Shown here in pieces: positions 1 to 12,300 of a stretch of DNA of 64,000 nucleotides. The notes below the pieces were generated by a model. That model was not told the origin of the DNA. It was given only the letters and a program-made list of their open reading frames with translations, and made no database searches. The stretch is from Lateolabrax maculatus. Its lineage: Eukaryota; Chordata; Actinopteri; Acropomatiformes; Lateolabracidae. Made by a program: the position numbers and the translations under genes. The stretch covers positions 4,343,001 to 4,407,000 of the forward strand of contig CM062197.1 of the NCBI GenBank assembly GCA_031216445.1, given 5' to 3'. Each line of letters starts with the position of its first letter. Position 1 is the stretch's first letter.

Positions 1-698
1 TATTTACCTGTAAAGCATTGATTTAATGGTGAATTAATGTATTTAATAAAGAATGGTTGCTAATAAAGACCACTCAGGTGCGCTAAAATAACCTGTAATA
101 AAATACATTGAGGGATCAATTCAACACAATGTTGGTTTCCACAGTGCTAAGTCCTTCAGTACAATAACTTCAATGACCTGCTGCTCTGGGTTTCTTTTTG
201 TGAGAGAAATAATGTTTTCATTCACTAATTAGTTTCAGTTGCTTTAAAGTATGTCTTTTTTTATTTTATCTTTAAATTTGTATTAAGCTGTTCTTCCTGC
301 AGATCTTTCACATTAAAGATCTACCATAAATGGAGGGTTTGTGCCCTTTCAGGTGTGTCTTTTAGTGTAGTCCGCATGTACACAAAGTGTTGAGTTTTAT
401 TGACGGGACCGAAATAGAAAAAGCAGCAAAGTAAATGGAATGGTAATGGAATAAGTGCTATGGAATTAATGATTATCCTGAATGTATCAAGACAACATCT
501 AAACAGTGGGGGAAGTATTGAGTTTTCATTGAGAGCAGACAGCATTAACAGTGAATTAAAATGAGCACATCTGGAAAACTGGAAAAAGGAAAATATATAA
601 AAATACAAGCCTGTCTCTAATATAAGCCTGTCTTTCAAATAAAGACATGATTCTCTCTGCAGCTGAAGTACTGTTTGAGAATATACTGTATCTTACAA
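1..698. other. Plain A+T-rich noncoding DNA
   Basis: No splice-bounded exon, repeat or RNA gene is visible. Short open frames on the minus strand here (up to 105 codons) have no recognisable domain and look like chance. Confidence 0.6.
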
Positions 699-721
699 TG
701 TGTGTGGTGTGTGTGGTGTGT
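699..721 (+). repeat. Short tandem repeat, TGTGTGG-like unit
   Basis: About three copies of a 7-8 nt TGTGTGG(TG) unit lie in tandem. It is a minor G/T-rich minisatellite-like tract. Confidence 0.7.
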
Positions 722-820
722 ACATATGGGTTTACATGCAAAAGTGGGTTGATACCTGGCCTCCCTGCGTTGGCCGGATGTCTGCCTCACTCTGCAGGCT
801 CTCTGAAGCTACCCTAGACA

Positions 821-909
821 CTCTTCTATCTCTCTCTCTATCTCTTTCTCTCTCTCTCTCTCTTTTGCTTTTTCACTGTGTGTCTTTCACTGTGTGTCTC
901 TCTCTCTCA
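821..909 (+). repeat. CT-rich simple repeat
   Basis: An interrupted (TC)n tract runs through the block. Near 869-897 a 14-15 nt unit containing TTTCACTGTGTGTC is duplicated in tandem. The open frame translated across it is a run of Ser-Leu repeats produced by the tract and is not a gene. Confidence 0.85.
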
Positions 910-1033
910 TCTGCCCTAAATTAAAGGCTCGTCTCCACTCCAGAAACCTGCCAGCCTACAGCCTGTTGATAGGCTTGGAACAGAGTCACAGCACTGATCT
1001 TGTCCAAGAGGCCGCCTTTGAAGCAGGCCGGGA

Positions 1034-1104
1034 CGCATACATAGACACACACACATAGACACACACAGACACACACACACACAAACACACACATGCACAC
1101 GCAC
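1034..1104 (+). repeat. Interrupted (CA)n microsatellite
   Basis: CA dinucleotides are interrupted by ATAGA, GA and AAA units. Minus-strand frames over it translate as Val-Cys repeats and should be ignored. Confidence 0.9.
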
Positions 1105-1659
1105 TTACGTACACAAGCCATCCCTCTCCCTCTTCCTCTCTCCATGGTGTGATGAAGTGGCCAGGGTGCGACTCTCTCCTGCTCACTTGTAACGCCTTTT
1201 ATATTAATGAAGTTGGCTAATACACAGGCATGGATAGTAGAATTGAGTAATTGAGTCCAGGGATGGTTTTCAGCCAAAATGTTGGAAGTGTAACTCTGTC
1301 CATTCTGGAAGTTAATCAACTCTTCTTTGTGCCGGAGCAAGGTTCATTACTGTAGCAGAAGGACACACAGAATAAACAGAACATCCGTGAAACTCTAGAC
1401 GTATGATTTTAAGAAACAATATATTGTCTAGTAGCTTTTTTAAAGAAGTCCAAAACCTGATAATTGTTATGACACATTTGCTATTTTTGTCTTCTTTGAT
1501 CACTGTTCTGTGGCTCTGTTTGAGGTGCTTGTTAACTCTGGAATTCAGAAAATGTTCTTGTCTTTGTCCAACTTCACCAGCATCAAAAAGTGTTGTAGAA
1601 CACCTTGAAAACTTGGAGCGGTGGTCGACCACGTCGCTGCCACATTATCCACCGATAAT

Positions 1660-2040
1660 TAATTCCAGGAAGTGTGAAGTGTGTCACGCTAAAAAGCAGG
1701 GTGCCATTTGATATTCATGAGGTGTCATCCTGTTTCAAATGTCCCCTCCGGTGTTACCGTGACAAAATGCAGTTCTGCTCAATCCCAGGCCTCCCGCAGA
1801 TCTTAACTGGAGACTCATCACTCATTTCCGGTGTGTGCGGTCGGAGGATGGGAGGGTTCGGACTGGTGCGCAGGGCCATTTGTGCATCAAGGTGAGGTAT
1901 TGCAATCTGGCGGGCATTTTCTTCTCCAGGGCCAAGCCTCACTGACCATTAATGTCCCGTGATGCTGAGTCTCCCATTGGCCATCGATGACCATGTGCGC
2001 AGATTCCAGACTCCAGGGAGTGTTTATCTGTCTTTCCCGT
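1660..2040. promoter_or_regulatory. Candidate conserved noncoding or exon-bearing block
   Basis: This block is visibly richer in G+C and CpG than its flanks and has no simple repeats, a texture typical of constrained single-copy sequence in fish intergenic DNA. It holds a possible exon at 1800-1891. Function is inferred from composition alone. Alignment to other teleosts is needed, so confidence is low. Confidence 0.25.
1800..1891 (+). other. Weak candidate internal exon (92 nt)
   Basis: A pyrimidine-leaning stretch ending CTCCCGCAG could be an acceptor. The segment ends ATCAAG followed by GTGAGG, a good donor match. One frame stays open across it (reading ILTGDSSLISG..., ending ICASR) and stops just after the donor. 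The peptide matches no family I recognise, and 92 nt is not a multiple of three. It could equally be a chance pairing of splice-like signals. Confidence 0.15.
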
Positions 2041-4133
2041 CACCGTTAAGCGTTAAGTGTACATCATAAATTTTGATAACCGTTTGATTAAATTTAACTG
2101 ATGACATAAATTAAAACTACAATTCTAGAGTCTAGAGTTTTGCAGTGACAGATTCATTGGAAAAATAACCAGATATATTAAAGGGTAATGTTTTTATGTT
2201 TGTATATAGTTTTTAATATAAAGTTTGAGTCCTAAAACCTCATCTGCAAAGAATAAGACAACACAATATGTAGAATTCTGCAGTCTGCAGAGTTTCTTGT
2301 AAACCCACTTTAAAGCTCAAAATCCATGGCTTCTTTTAATAGCACAGTCTTGCATGGAAAGGGCAAAGACAGAATAAATCACAACAATATCAAAACACAG
2401 TCTTTCAAATTCCAGTTTAATCAAAAACACACACATTTTTGAATACAATATGTAAAAAAAGCAGTATAGGAAGTACAAAAACACTTTAACATACAAGTAT
2501 AAAACCTAATGTGTTTCAGTTGTGTTAATGTCTAGATAATACATCTAGCTGAACATAGAGTACAAGTACATTTTATATCTTTATTTGTACTGTGTGATGT
2601 CTGTGATTGTCCAGGTGATGACCAAAACATTCAGGTAAAGGTGCATTCCTCCCCTATTATTATGCATATCATAGCTTACATACATTACAGCTTGTCCATT
2701 TTAAATATACATTTAAATTTACAATTAAAATAACATCATGCATGTCTAAAGGGGTCAGGAGCCTTGTACAGTTGTTGCTAATTTCTTCAAAGGCTTTTGT
2801 CTCTGCGAAAAGTATTACAGCAGAATCTGAATTTCTCCAAAAATCACTTATCATTTTCCACCAAATTCTAATATCACGCTCCTGTCAATGAGCATCTCGA
2901 TAACTTTCTTTTCACATCTGTTGACAGACTGGGTGGAAATTTAGGAGGCTCATCTAGCTACTCACCATGGAGAGCCATTCACAGGAGGAACAAGCTCAAA
3001 ACCATCAAAGATAATGAGCTGGATGACATGCATGGCTGCATGTGGCAACAAGTGTTTTGCTTTTCCAATTCAAACTACTCCTCTTTAGGGGAAATGCCCT
3101 GCACCAAGCACGGACAAATTCCTAAATGACACGAGTTGTGAACGTTGCTGTGTTTACAGATCTCAGCGAATACCTTGGTGAGCAAGTTACCATAACTGAT
3201 AGAAATAATGGCCAAACTACCAAAATGAGACCCATGTTGTATTAAACCAGAGTAATCCTTAAGCAAGACTTAACAAGAAACTGTTTCTATGGAAAATGGC
3301 TCTTTCTCCTTGAAATGAAACCTTCAGAAAGATAAATGCCCGTCAGCTCTTCATCCAGTTCTCAGAAATTCACATTGATGTGATACTACAGAAGAGAAGA
3401 GCTCTTCCTCTCCATAGTGTTTTCATTTGTGTACAAAAATCTTTGGACTGGAAGTGGATAGAATAACATAACCAAAACCCTGTAATCAAGGAAGTTTGGA
3501 CAATTCAAAAAACAGACAAGTGTCTGTTTGCAGCCACAAAGGAGCAGTAATAGATTTTGTATTGACTGATCGTGGAAGCGTGCAAACAGAAATATCCTAT
3601 TTTGGCTCCCGCTGAATAAGTAAGACATTTCAGTTTATCATTTCCTTTCCTTTGAATAAAATTTGTTGAAGCTGGCAGAGTATTGTTTATGAATAAGACC
3701 AAATCCCTCCATCACAAATTTACTGAAAATACTGCTCAAATTTTGTTTGTTTGGTGTCTGCTGCGGAGGCACTAGTGGCATCAAATTAAATATTGATGCT
3801 TGGCCTTTCTTTGATAATCTCTGAGAAATGAGAAACTGTGAAGAAAGTCTTTTGTCGCTGCTAAAATTCAGCGTGTTGCTCATTTTGAGGAGAGCTGCAC
3901 CTGTAATTACATGAGCCATTTTAGAGTCCCGGTAACCTGAAGGAATTTAGTAATATTTTTTTACATTTCTGTGCTTTAGAGATGTTAAAATTTAGGAAAG
4001 AAGGAAGGGAGACAAAAACAAACACTAATCATCCAACAACACACACAATAAATCTCTCACAGCAGATTTTAAACTACTTCAATATCAAACTGAGGTTCAC
4101 TCAGTTTCCCAAACGTATCATTTTTTGTTGGGG
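2041..4133. other. Noncoding single-copy DNA, no feature seen
   Basis: Ordinary A+T-rich sequence. Several short minus-strand open frames (60-93 codons) show no domains and no paired splice sites. Confidence 0.55.
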
Positions 4134-4189
4134 GTGTGTGTGTTTGTATGTATGTGTGTGTGTGTGTGTGTGTTTGTATGTGTGTGTGC
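4134..4189 (+). repeat. (TG)n microsatellite with TGTTTGTATG interruptions
   Basis: Mostly TG dinucleotides, with two TGTTTGTATG interruptions. Cys-Val open frames here are artefacts of the tract. Confidence 0.92.
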
Positions 4190-4351
4190 ACAAATGCGTC
4201 CACCTCTGCAGTGTGTAAATGCCCTTGACAGCAAAGGCTGTTTAGGAATGCTGAACAGCGATGCTTGTTACCCACCATTCTCTCCCTGCAATCATTTCAT
4301 GATTGCCAGTGATAGAACACACATCACACACATACAGTACGTAGTGGGTAA

Positions 4352-4354
4352 TGT

Positions 4355-4387
<33 letters not shown>
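4352..4387 (+). repeat. (TG)n microsatellite
   Basis: A nearly pure TG run of about 17 units, about 160 bp downstream of the previous TG tract. Confidence 0.95.
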
Positions 4388-4391
<4 letters not shown>

Positions 4392-5884
4392 CCTGGAGGG
4401 ATGAAGAATGAAGCCTTGCAACTAGGACCGAGCTTCATGTATTCATGCACTCAAATAATAATAAGTAATATTTGTAAGAAAAGCTTCATCAATTTTCTTG
4501 GAGGAAATGTGCAGTTTTTAAAAGGAGAGATCGGTCATTTCCACCTGAATGTTGACCCCATGTCCTCCTGGTATTAACATGCAACGTGTATGGATAAGGA
4601 CACCTCCCTGGTCTCTGTTCTACCCTCATGTGGGATGCCCTCAAAGGGCTGCTGTGACGTGCGGGGCGAAGGTCACGCTGATGGAATCTGTAGGCCACGT
4701 TTCAGTTGTCTTGTTAACTAGGCTAATGTTACTTATACTGTAAGAGGGCGTCCAGTGCGAGTTGACATGGGCAACCCCTGCTGGTCACATAACCCTCGTC
4801 TTGTGGCAAGAGTCCACGGAAGTGATGCTGCTGAATGGGCTGTACGACGTATAACCATCCCACTATTCTTCAAGTAATAATGCAAGACCCATCTTACTTG
4901 ATATTGTGCTTTGTGAACCTTGGATTTTTGGGGCAGTTGCCTGTTTTTCCTGGTTGGTAATCCAGCCTTGTAATACTCATACCAATGTACCTGTTACTAC
5001 AAAGCCAGTATAGGTATAAATACATAGACCAGATGTGGCCCCTCGAAGTGCTAGTAATAGTACTTTCCAATAAAGGATTAAATGAAAAGGATATTAACAC
5101 AGGAAATTATAAAACAACAAAAGCAGACCCAATAATAAGACTGATCAGTCCAAATTAATAACTTTGCATGTTAAATTTAGTCTTTCACCTGGTTTTTTAC
5201 ATTTCCACTTACTTCTTATTGCAACCATATCAACACTGAGCTCAATCTAAAAAAAATGTGTGTATGCTGGCCCAAAGTATGCAAGAGGTGCACAGATTCT
5301 GACGTTCTGACACATTCAGTTTTTCTTTTGTATTTTATGAATACCAGTATATGAACAAGTGAGGTGAAGGGCTGAGGTAGGGCAAGTAGGGGCAGCGCTG
5401 AGATGACAGCTCAAAACAGGTCAAGTCTAGTCTGACAGCAACATGGTGACTGGTTGGCAGGGGTCATGGTGAAATCAGATTGGTTGAGGCGAATCATGTG
5501 AAGCCCCCGCGAGTCAGCTGACATAGAGTAACAACACAGAAAATATGCATTACTGTGAAAAGAGCATGCCTATGAGAGCCGCCTTGATTAAAAAAAAAAC
5601 GCTAAGCTCCATTTAGCAGTTTCTTATTCCCATAAATAAGCATAAGTGGCATTAAAAATGTATTAGAGGGTTTAACTTGATGCAACTTGAAGACACCTTG
5701 TTATCTATGCTGTATATGTCTTTTAATATGTGCTCATTACGTGTGCAAGACAAATACTCTTGGGAGCAATAAAACATTTCACTCCAGCTGTGTTTCATTT
5801 CGCTCCAAATCCATTTTGAATACAGAACTATATCACCCTCTGCAGCTAACAAGACCTCTCCGCCCTCGACCTGTGGATCTATAG
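4388..5884. other. Noncoding DNA, no feature seen
   Basis: No recognisable exon, RNA or mobile element. 5380-5530 is slightly richer in G+C but carries no motif I can interpret. Confidence 0.5.
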
Positions 5885-6070
5885 AGAAAGTGTCTGTATC
5901 TCAGCAGTAGTCAAGACCAGCGACAGTTTTCCCAGCACAGCTGACAATGTCACGGCTTTCCGTGCCTGCTGCTGAGGGCAGGCCGGCGCAGTCAGCGGCG
6001 CCATAAATGTCACTCTATCTTTGATGGGCCCTCCTGTGGATCGATGCCAATATGTAGCATACCTCCCTCC
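5885..6070. promoter_or_regulatory. Candidate conserved noncoding element
   Basis: A compact G+C-richer block with several CpGs (around 5930-6005) passes into CCATAAATGTCACTCTATCT-like text and ends just before a pyrimidine-rich repeat. Composition is the only evidence. Both strands contain open frames of about 65 codons without domains. Confidence 0.25.
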
Positions 6071-6087
6071 AGCCACCTAACCCCCAT

Positions 6088-6215
6088 CTGTCCATCCATC
6101 CATTCATTCAACCATCTATCCATCCTCCCCCTCCTGGTCCCTCCCTCCCTCCTCCACCTTTCCTTTCATCTTTGTCCATTTATATCCATTCCCCTTCTCC
6201 TTCTTCTCAGCAGCC
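6088..6215 (+). repeat. CCAT repeats and pyrimidine tract
   Basis: CCAT/CATT tetranucleotide units (about 6088-6126) run into a C/T-rich tract with CTCC and CTTCTC units. Simple-sequence DNA. Confidence 0.8.
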
Positions 6216-9200
6216 AGTCTGAACTACTCCCTCCTCTGCACCGTTCATCATGCATACGTGTCATATATTTACCATGTGCATTTCTAGCGATTTTCAATCA
6301 AAAATCATAATCACCACCATCTGTGCAACCTGTATTTAAGTATAATCATAACATTTCTATGAACCTGTTCAGAATCAGAGACATGCTATACTTCTGTTTC
6401 CATAAAAGTCACTCTTAAAGGTGGAACAATGCTGTATCCAAATATCAAGATATATTTTAAAATGTAAGTAAATTAATAGATATTCATCGCAGCCTTTAAC
6501 CCCCAGTCTTGTGATCTTACAAATTTAGCTGTCTGATCTCATCTGTTCTGAATTTCATCTTCAACACCATGCCTGAAAGAGACTTAACACTTTTTAACAT
6601 GCTTTTCTGATCTACAGTCACTTGTACTTGTACTATCAATTGATTATTTTGTGTTCATTGCAATAGCAGCTCTTTCTGTTTTTACCAAAGAAAATCAAGT
6701 GAAGCATCCTTTGTGTAGAGGAACCTGTTTTATATGGCCCTAAAATGGGAAATATTGAAAGAATTTCTTTCAAGAGGATTATTTTTGTATTATCATGTAG
6801 TAAGTGTGTGTCCAAGGGTTTGTTCGGCGTGCAGGATTTACCACCGTCCACAGTGTCAACTCTATCTCTCTCACCAGTGAGTTAGAGCTCTGAAAATTAT
6901 AGACAGCCAGGGGGCTTGGGTACGGTGACCTCCCAACACGAGTGCTTCAAGGCTGCACATCTTTGTTTTGTGCTATCCAAAGCAGAAAAAAAGCACAGGA
7001 GGGGTAGTGGTTAAAGGAAAAAGAAGACTAAGGCATACCAGAATAGACCCACCACTGGCACAAAATCAATGCCATCCAACACTTTATCACAGAAGCTACT
7101 CTGACGCAAATGCTAAGTAAGCACTCTGAAACTCAGAGGCCAGTTGAATAGCTGAACAGTTGTGCCTGGAAAGATGTGGGCAATGTTTGAAAGGCATCAC
7201 GTCGTTTGGATGGTGGAAAATTACAGCAGCATTTATTGTAAAAGAACAACAGAGGCAAAGGGAAACTTTGCCGATTTTCAACCTGCTTTGTATCATGGCA
7301 GTGTGGGGTATAATGCAGGTTTACCTTTCTGTCACGTTGCCAGCACACAGAGCTCCCTGCTCATTTATTGCTCAAAGTCCGTCGATGACTCAAACCAGTT
7401 ATTTCCACCTTTTTACTGAATAGACTAGTACTGCATAGTTATGTGAAAAGCCCACCTCTCCAGCAGTGAAATACTTAATCCTTAGAAAAGGCAACCCTGT
7501 TGAAATAATCACGTAAGGAGGCACTTAGTAAACTAATTTGGGTTTAATATTTGCCCTGATTGTCTGAGAATATAAAAAATTATACATGCAAACCAGTGGA
7601 GAAGTGGATTTATAATTTGATTACAAGTACAAGTTATTAGATATTGATATCAAACCCTATTTTTATACTGTTTTTGGATGGCAGTTTCACAGCAATAGCC
7701 CTTTAGTGTCTGTGAATTATTTGATTGCCTTTTTCAGCGTTAATGGCGGAGTCCGCCCTTTTCCACACAGGATGCAAATTGCCTGGACAGAAACACAGAC
7801 ACAAAACAATGCAGTGTTACTGTTTGTATTTCTTGTAATTGACAGTAATTGACCCTCCTCTCAGCCCAGGGTTTGTTTGACTCCACTGTGAACACAAAGA
7901 CCAGTGGCTCTTCTTCTGTTGCAATTGTGATGGAGTAGCTGCTCAAGGTGTAAAAAAGCTGTTGCCATGGTGATCTTCATCTTGTTTACTGAGAAAGAAT
8001 AACGTCTTTTAATGTGACATTTCAATGTATGCCATAGGTGCATACCTACACTTAAAGATTTGTAAAAGGGAATAAAACTTTTTTATAAAACTGCATATCT
8101 GGCCGCTGCCTACTGTCAGTTCAGGTGGGATTTTCTCAGCGCCGTGCTTATCTTTTCTTCACTCCTTACGAATTCTCCTTTGTATCTTTCTTGACTTGAA
8201 AGCCTTTTCAGTGGAGGTCATAGAAAAGTGGTTAGGAAAGGAAAATATTTTTGACTATTCAGTTCCTCCCATGTATTCTTACTTAGCTTTAAACATTGTT
8301 CATGATACATCAGTCCAGGGCCGAGTGACCAGTGGAAGAATCTACTGGTGCACTGGGATGCAGCTAAATTTATTTTTTATGGAGGAGATGAAAGACGGGG
8401 CTTGGTCTGGTGAAAGCTGTTGCTCTTGGGGTCTTTTCCTGAAAACACTTTTCACATTTTGTGTGCAAAGCTTCAGTGTTGGAGGTGATGGTGTATCTTG
8501 CAGCAGAATCCACTGCATTGAACAGGACTCTAAAAATGGTTCAGTTATTTGCTATTAAATGTGTGGATTGGATTAGGATGTAATAAAGGTTGTTTTGTGC
8601 GATAAGCAGTGCAGCAGCTCCAGGTAAATCAATACTCTCAAAAGCATCCTGAGTCTAACAGGTTCCTTTGAGAATTTAGATCACAACAGTGTCTTATTTA
8701 TATTGTTTCACTTTGTCACCCTACCTTACATATTTATGTTTCGCTCCTCCATATTAGTCTACAAGTTAGGATATTTAACACTTCCTGTACAGAAGATTGA
8801 GGGTAAAACCACAGGCTTATTCTTCTATAGCTTTAGTTGATTCCTCTAATAATCTTGTCAGGCCCATTTAGATTTCCAGTGAGCAGAAACAACCTTTGTT
8901 TCTGTCATCATGTGCTGTACAGAGTGCTCACTCACAGCTTTCCTATGTGCATATGGTGGTTTCTCTTTTTAGAAATGTAATTTCACTCAAATTTAAAGAG
9001 CTGATGAAATTTAATTTCAGCTTTAAATATATAACCCCTCATATTGGTATTGTGCCCCCAAATCCCGAAATTTCCTCTTAGCTTGCCATTGATGTTCTGA
9101 AATTCAACTGTGAACTGTGTTGTGATTAACAACTGGGGATTTGGGGACTTTTTGGTCTCAATAACAAAATGAGTGAGTGTTTTCCTGAAATATCCAGGCT

Positions 9201-12011
9201 TAAAAAAAAAAATGGTGTGGTGTTTGTGTGGGCGTGTTGCTTCAGGTATCACTTAGAAGATGAAATATGAACCAGGAAATCCAATTTAATAATAGATCCT
9301 TGAGTTTGACGGCTCATGAGATGCCAAAACACTGCACAGCCGTTGATAATATTATAAGGTGGGATTTTACAACTCAGAAAGTCATTACAGCAACAGTCAT
9401 TTTATCCACCATCTTCACCATAGTGATGTACGTATTGTGGTTGCGTTGTGGCTAAAATTAACTTTTTCCGTTGGCCCTGCGTTTGCACTCCAGCTGCATC
9501 AACCAAACATATGGCAGTGTAATGTCTCTCAGTACAGGGAGCCCTAAACAGAAATATCTCAATTTATTCATTTATTCAATTTATTCATCTTTATATCAGT
9601 TTTGTATGGATTGTCCAGTATGACATGTTTTATTGCTCGGGGCATCAGTGAGAACCAACAATTAAATTAAGAGATAGTATCAGACTTTTCTTCACTTTTC
9701 TAGTAGATGATCTTGTTTTATTACTATCATAATGCAATACTCTATAAAATAGCTCCGCAATTTTTATTATCATGGATGACTGTAATTGTAGTAGCGTAAG
9801 TGACATTTTATATAGACAAACCTACAAAGATGTTATTTATCTACAAGAAAATTTTCAAGTTTTGCATTTGGTTCTTTTGCAGTCAGTATACAGTAATATA
9901 AATCTCAATTTCTTATGGTATTAATGTATATCTACCTCACTGATTGCTTTGAGCTATCTTAAAGTGTCTGATATTAGTTCAGAATTTGCTTTGTTGAATG
10001 GTTTAAACCTGAATCATAATTTTAGGTAAAGTTAAGTTTTCTAAGCGTCAGATGGGAAATTGCCACAGATTTAATTAACCTAAGCATCAATGGCGTTATC
10101 GTGGTATCTTTAACAAATTCTCATTCCTGTGTTAAGAAAAACAAATATATCTTGTAACCGCCCTTATTACGATGGTTGTGCAAGAAAATTTGTAGATACA
10201 TGAAACATTACATATTTTTCCAACTAGTTTTCTGCTTAAAGAAGTTTTATGCGGGTGAGCACTTCTCTTCTTTTCAGCAGTGCTATATCTAGAATGCATA
10301 GAGGGGATCTCATGAGACCAGCCAACACTGCTGGATTATGACCAAAGGTGGAAAAACAATGCTATCTATTGTGTCTTTTTGCAGCAGAAGGGAGTTATCT
10401 CTTATCTCAGAGCCATCTTATGATTCGTTGTCAAGCATATCTTTCTAAGCTTACAAAGAAAACATTGATGACCTCTCGACCATTGCACACATCTAAAGAC
10501 CAGTGCCAGTGAAAGATAATTTTCAGGTTTCAACGCTCAAGGAACTTTCACAAAGAATTGACCTGTTTCAAAGAAATAACTGGCTTGATGTCTCTGTGCT
10601 TACACCCACAGTATCCTTTATTGTGTCTCAGGGAATATCTTAAGATAACATGCAGATTTCTTGTTTGGCAAATCATCACGTTATAGTTGAATCCAAATCT
10701 TCAGCAGACCTTAATGAAGAAGGAAATCTGTTTTGTTCTGCACTACTGAAGGGAGTCTTGGGTCGTTATGGTTGCCAAAATGAGTTGCTCTTTCATTCAC
10801 AAATCAATGGTATTTGGCTTCACTCCTTTGAGGTCTCACTGTCTATAAAATCCTGCACTGTTGTATCTGCTGTTGGCTGGCTGTCGAAGCTAGATAAGAG
10901 CAAAGGCCCAATTTCTCACTCTCAGTCCACAGTGTTGCTGTGCTCTAACCAATACTCTTAATTCAGCATCTTATGTGACTTTTTTAAATCATTGTAATCA
11001 ACCAGTTTACTCAAACGTGTGTAGAATACTGCAATCCTACTAACCCTGGTATAACCACTGTGAGGTTGTTAAGGCCACGATAATGAGATAGTAGGGCTTT
11101 CTTGAGATTTCCTGTTGAACTGATTCCAAGAATTTACATATAAAATGAAAACCAGCGGCACCATGAATGAATACAATAGATCTTTCAGGCTGCTCTATGA
11201 AAAAGGTGTCAATTGCTTTTCTGTCTTCCTTTCTTGCTTGCACTATTTTAACCATTTGATAGATGGAATTGCAATTTGTTAGTGAACCATTTTGTTCTGC
11301 GTTTTAATAAATTTGTGGCAAAAAAACAAAGACGAAGAAGGATCTGATTGTTAGATTTTATTAACAATGATAATTAAACTATCTGTATAGCCACAAATGA
11401 TACATACAGTATAATTCAATATAATCAAACATGCATGTAAAATGAAATCCTAATATGAAAGAACAACAAGTGAGATAACAGAATATCCCCTTTGATACAA
11501 TATCTGTCTTATTATTTTAGTGGCAGACAGTTAAAAATGTTCTGCAGCTGCATGGTATAAACAAATCAATAAATAGAAAAGAGACGGAACTTGAACAAAC
11601 TTAATTGTTTTAACTTGTTGCATTCATACTGAAGAAAAATACAGATTCTCTATTTAGAGAGAGACATTGGTGCTCAAGCAAGATTACTGCTTCCATTTTG
11701 AAAAGAAAATCTGATATATGTTAACATGTGACACCTGCAATAAGTTAAATAATCCTTGCGTCCCACACTCACACTGTGACACTGAAAGTGAAAACCTACT
11801 CAGCCTTGTGACTGACTTTAATGATTGATCTATCTTGGCAGCAATAGCGGCCCTAGAGTTCTGATCAATCTCACTTGTGCACACGCCTGGTGACCCGATA
11901 AGAAATCCCAGTTATTCACCCAATGCAACTTCACTTTGCAGTTTTCCAAACTCTCTGCTACCACTGTTGTACCACTAAATCTAAGAACATTGCCTTTCTA
12001 TCCTGCCATCC
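6216..12011. other. Long noncoding stretch, no feature supported
   Basis: Nearly 6 kb of A+T-rich sequence. An open frame of 120 codons at 8196-8558 and a cluster open in several frames at 7133-7423 were inspected. Neither shows domains, signal sequence, repeats or splice-site pairing. Confidence 0.5.
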
Positions 12012-12300
12012 ATGCCAATAGGCTTTCTTTTTGTGCATCCCATTGTTAGAAATTGTGGCATGCCACATTTAGAATTGGCCAGCCAAAGCCCCCTTCATGC
12101 TGAGTCTTTATCATGTCAGGACCGCTCCCACTTGTTCACAGTGTCCACCAACAGGGCCAAGTATTCATCCACACCCCCAGCCGCTGTTTTTCATTATCTC
12201 CCACTGCAATGAATCGCAGTCGTCCTTCAAGAAATTGCTTTTAATGGCTTTTCTTTCATCACTAAGCCAAGTTAGCTTGGCTTGGTGATATTGTCAAGTA
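12012..12300. promoter_or_regulatory. Candidate conserved noncoding block ending in a hairpin
   Basis: Evenly mixed, non-repetitive sequence with higher C content than the flanks, ending at the inverted repeat 12261-12290. Regulatory function is inferred from texture only. Confidence 0.2.
12261..12290. repeat. 13-bp inverted repeat (short hairpin)
   Basis: Arm 12261-12273 (TCACTAAGCCAAG) pairs with 12278-12290 (CTTGGCTTGGTGA) across a TTAG loop. Twelve pairs are Watson-Crick and one is T-G. It is too short for a typical microRNA precursor, and the flanks do not visibly extend the stem. Confidence 0.8.

Noticed and set aside
921..1340. 139-codon minus-strand frame with Cys-Val repeats
   Set aside because: The frame is kept open by the CA microsatellite.
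7133..7423. Region open in two plus and two minus frames
   Set aside because: Simultaneous openness on both strands indicates low stop density, not coding selection.
8196..8558. 120-codon plus-strand frame
   Set aside because: No recognisable motif, start context ordinary, A+T-rich surroundings.
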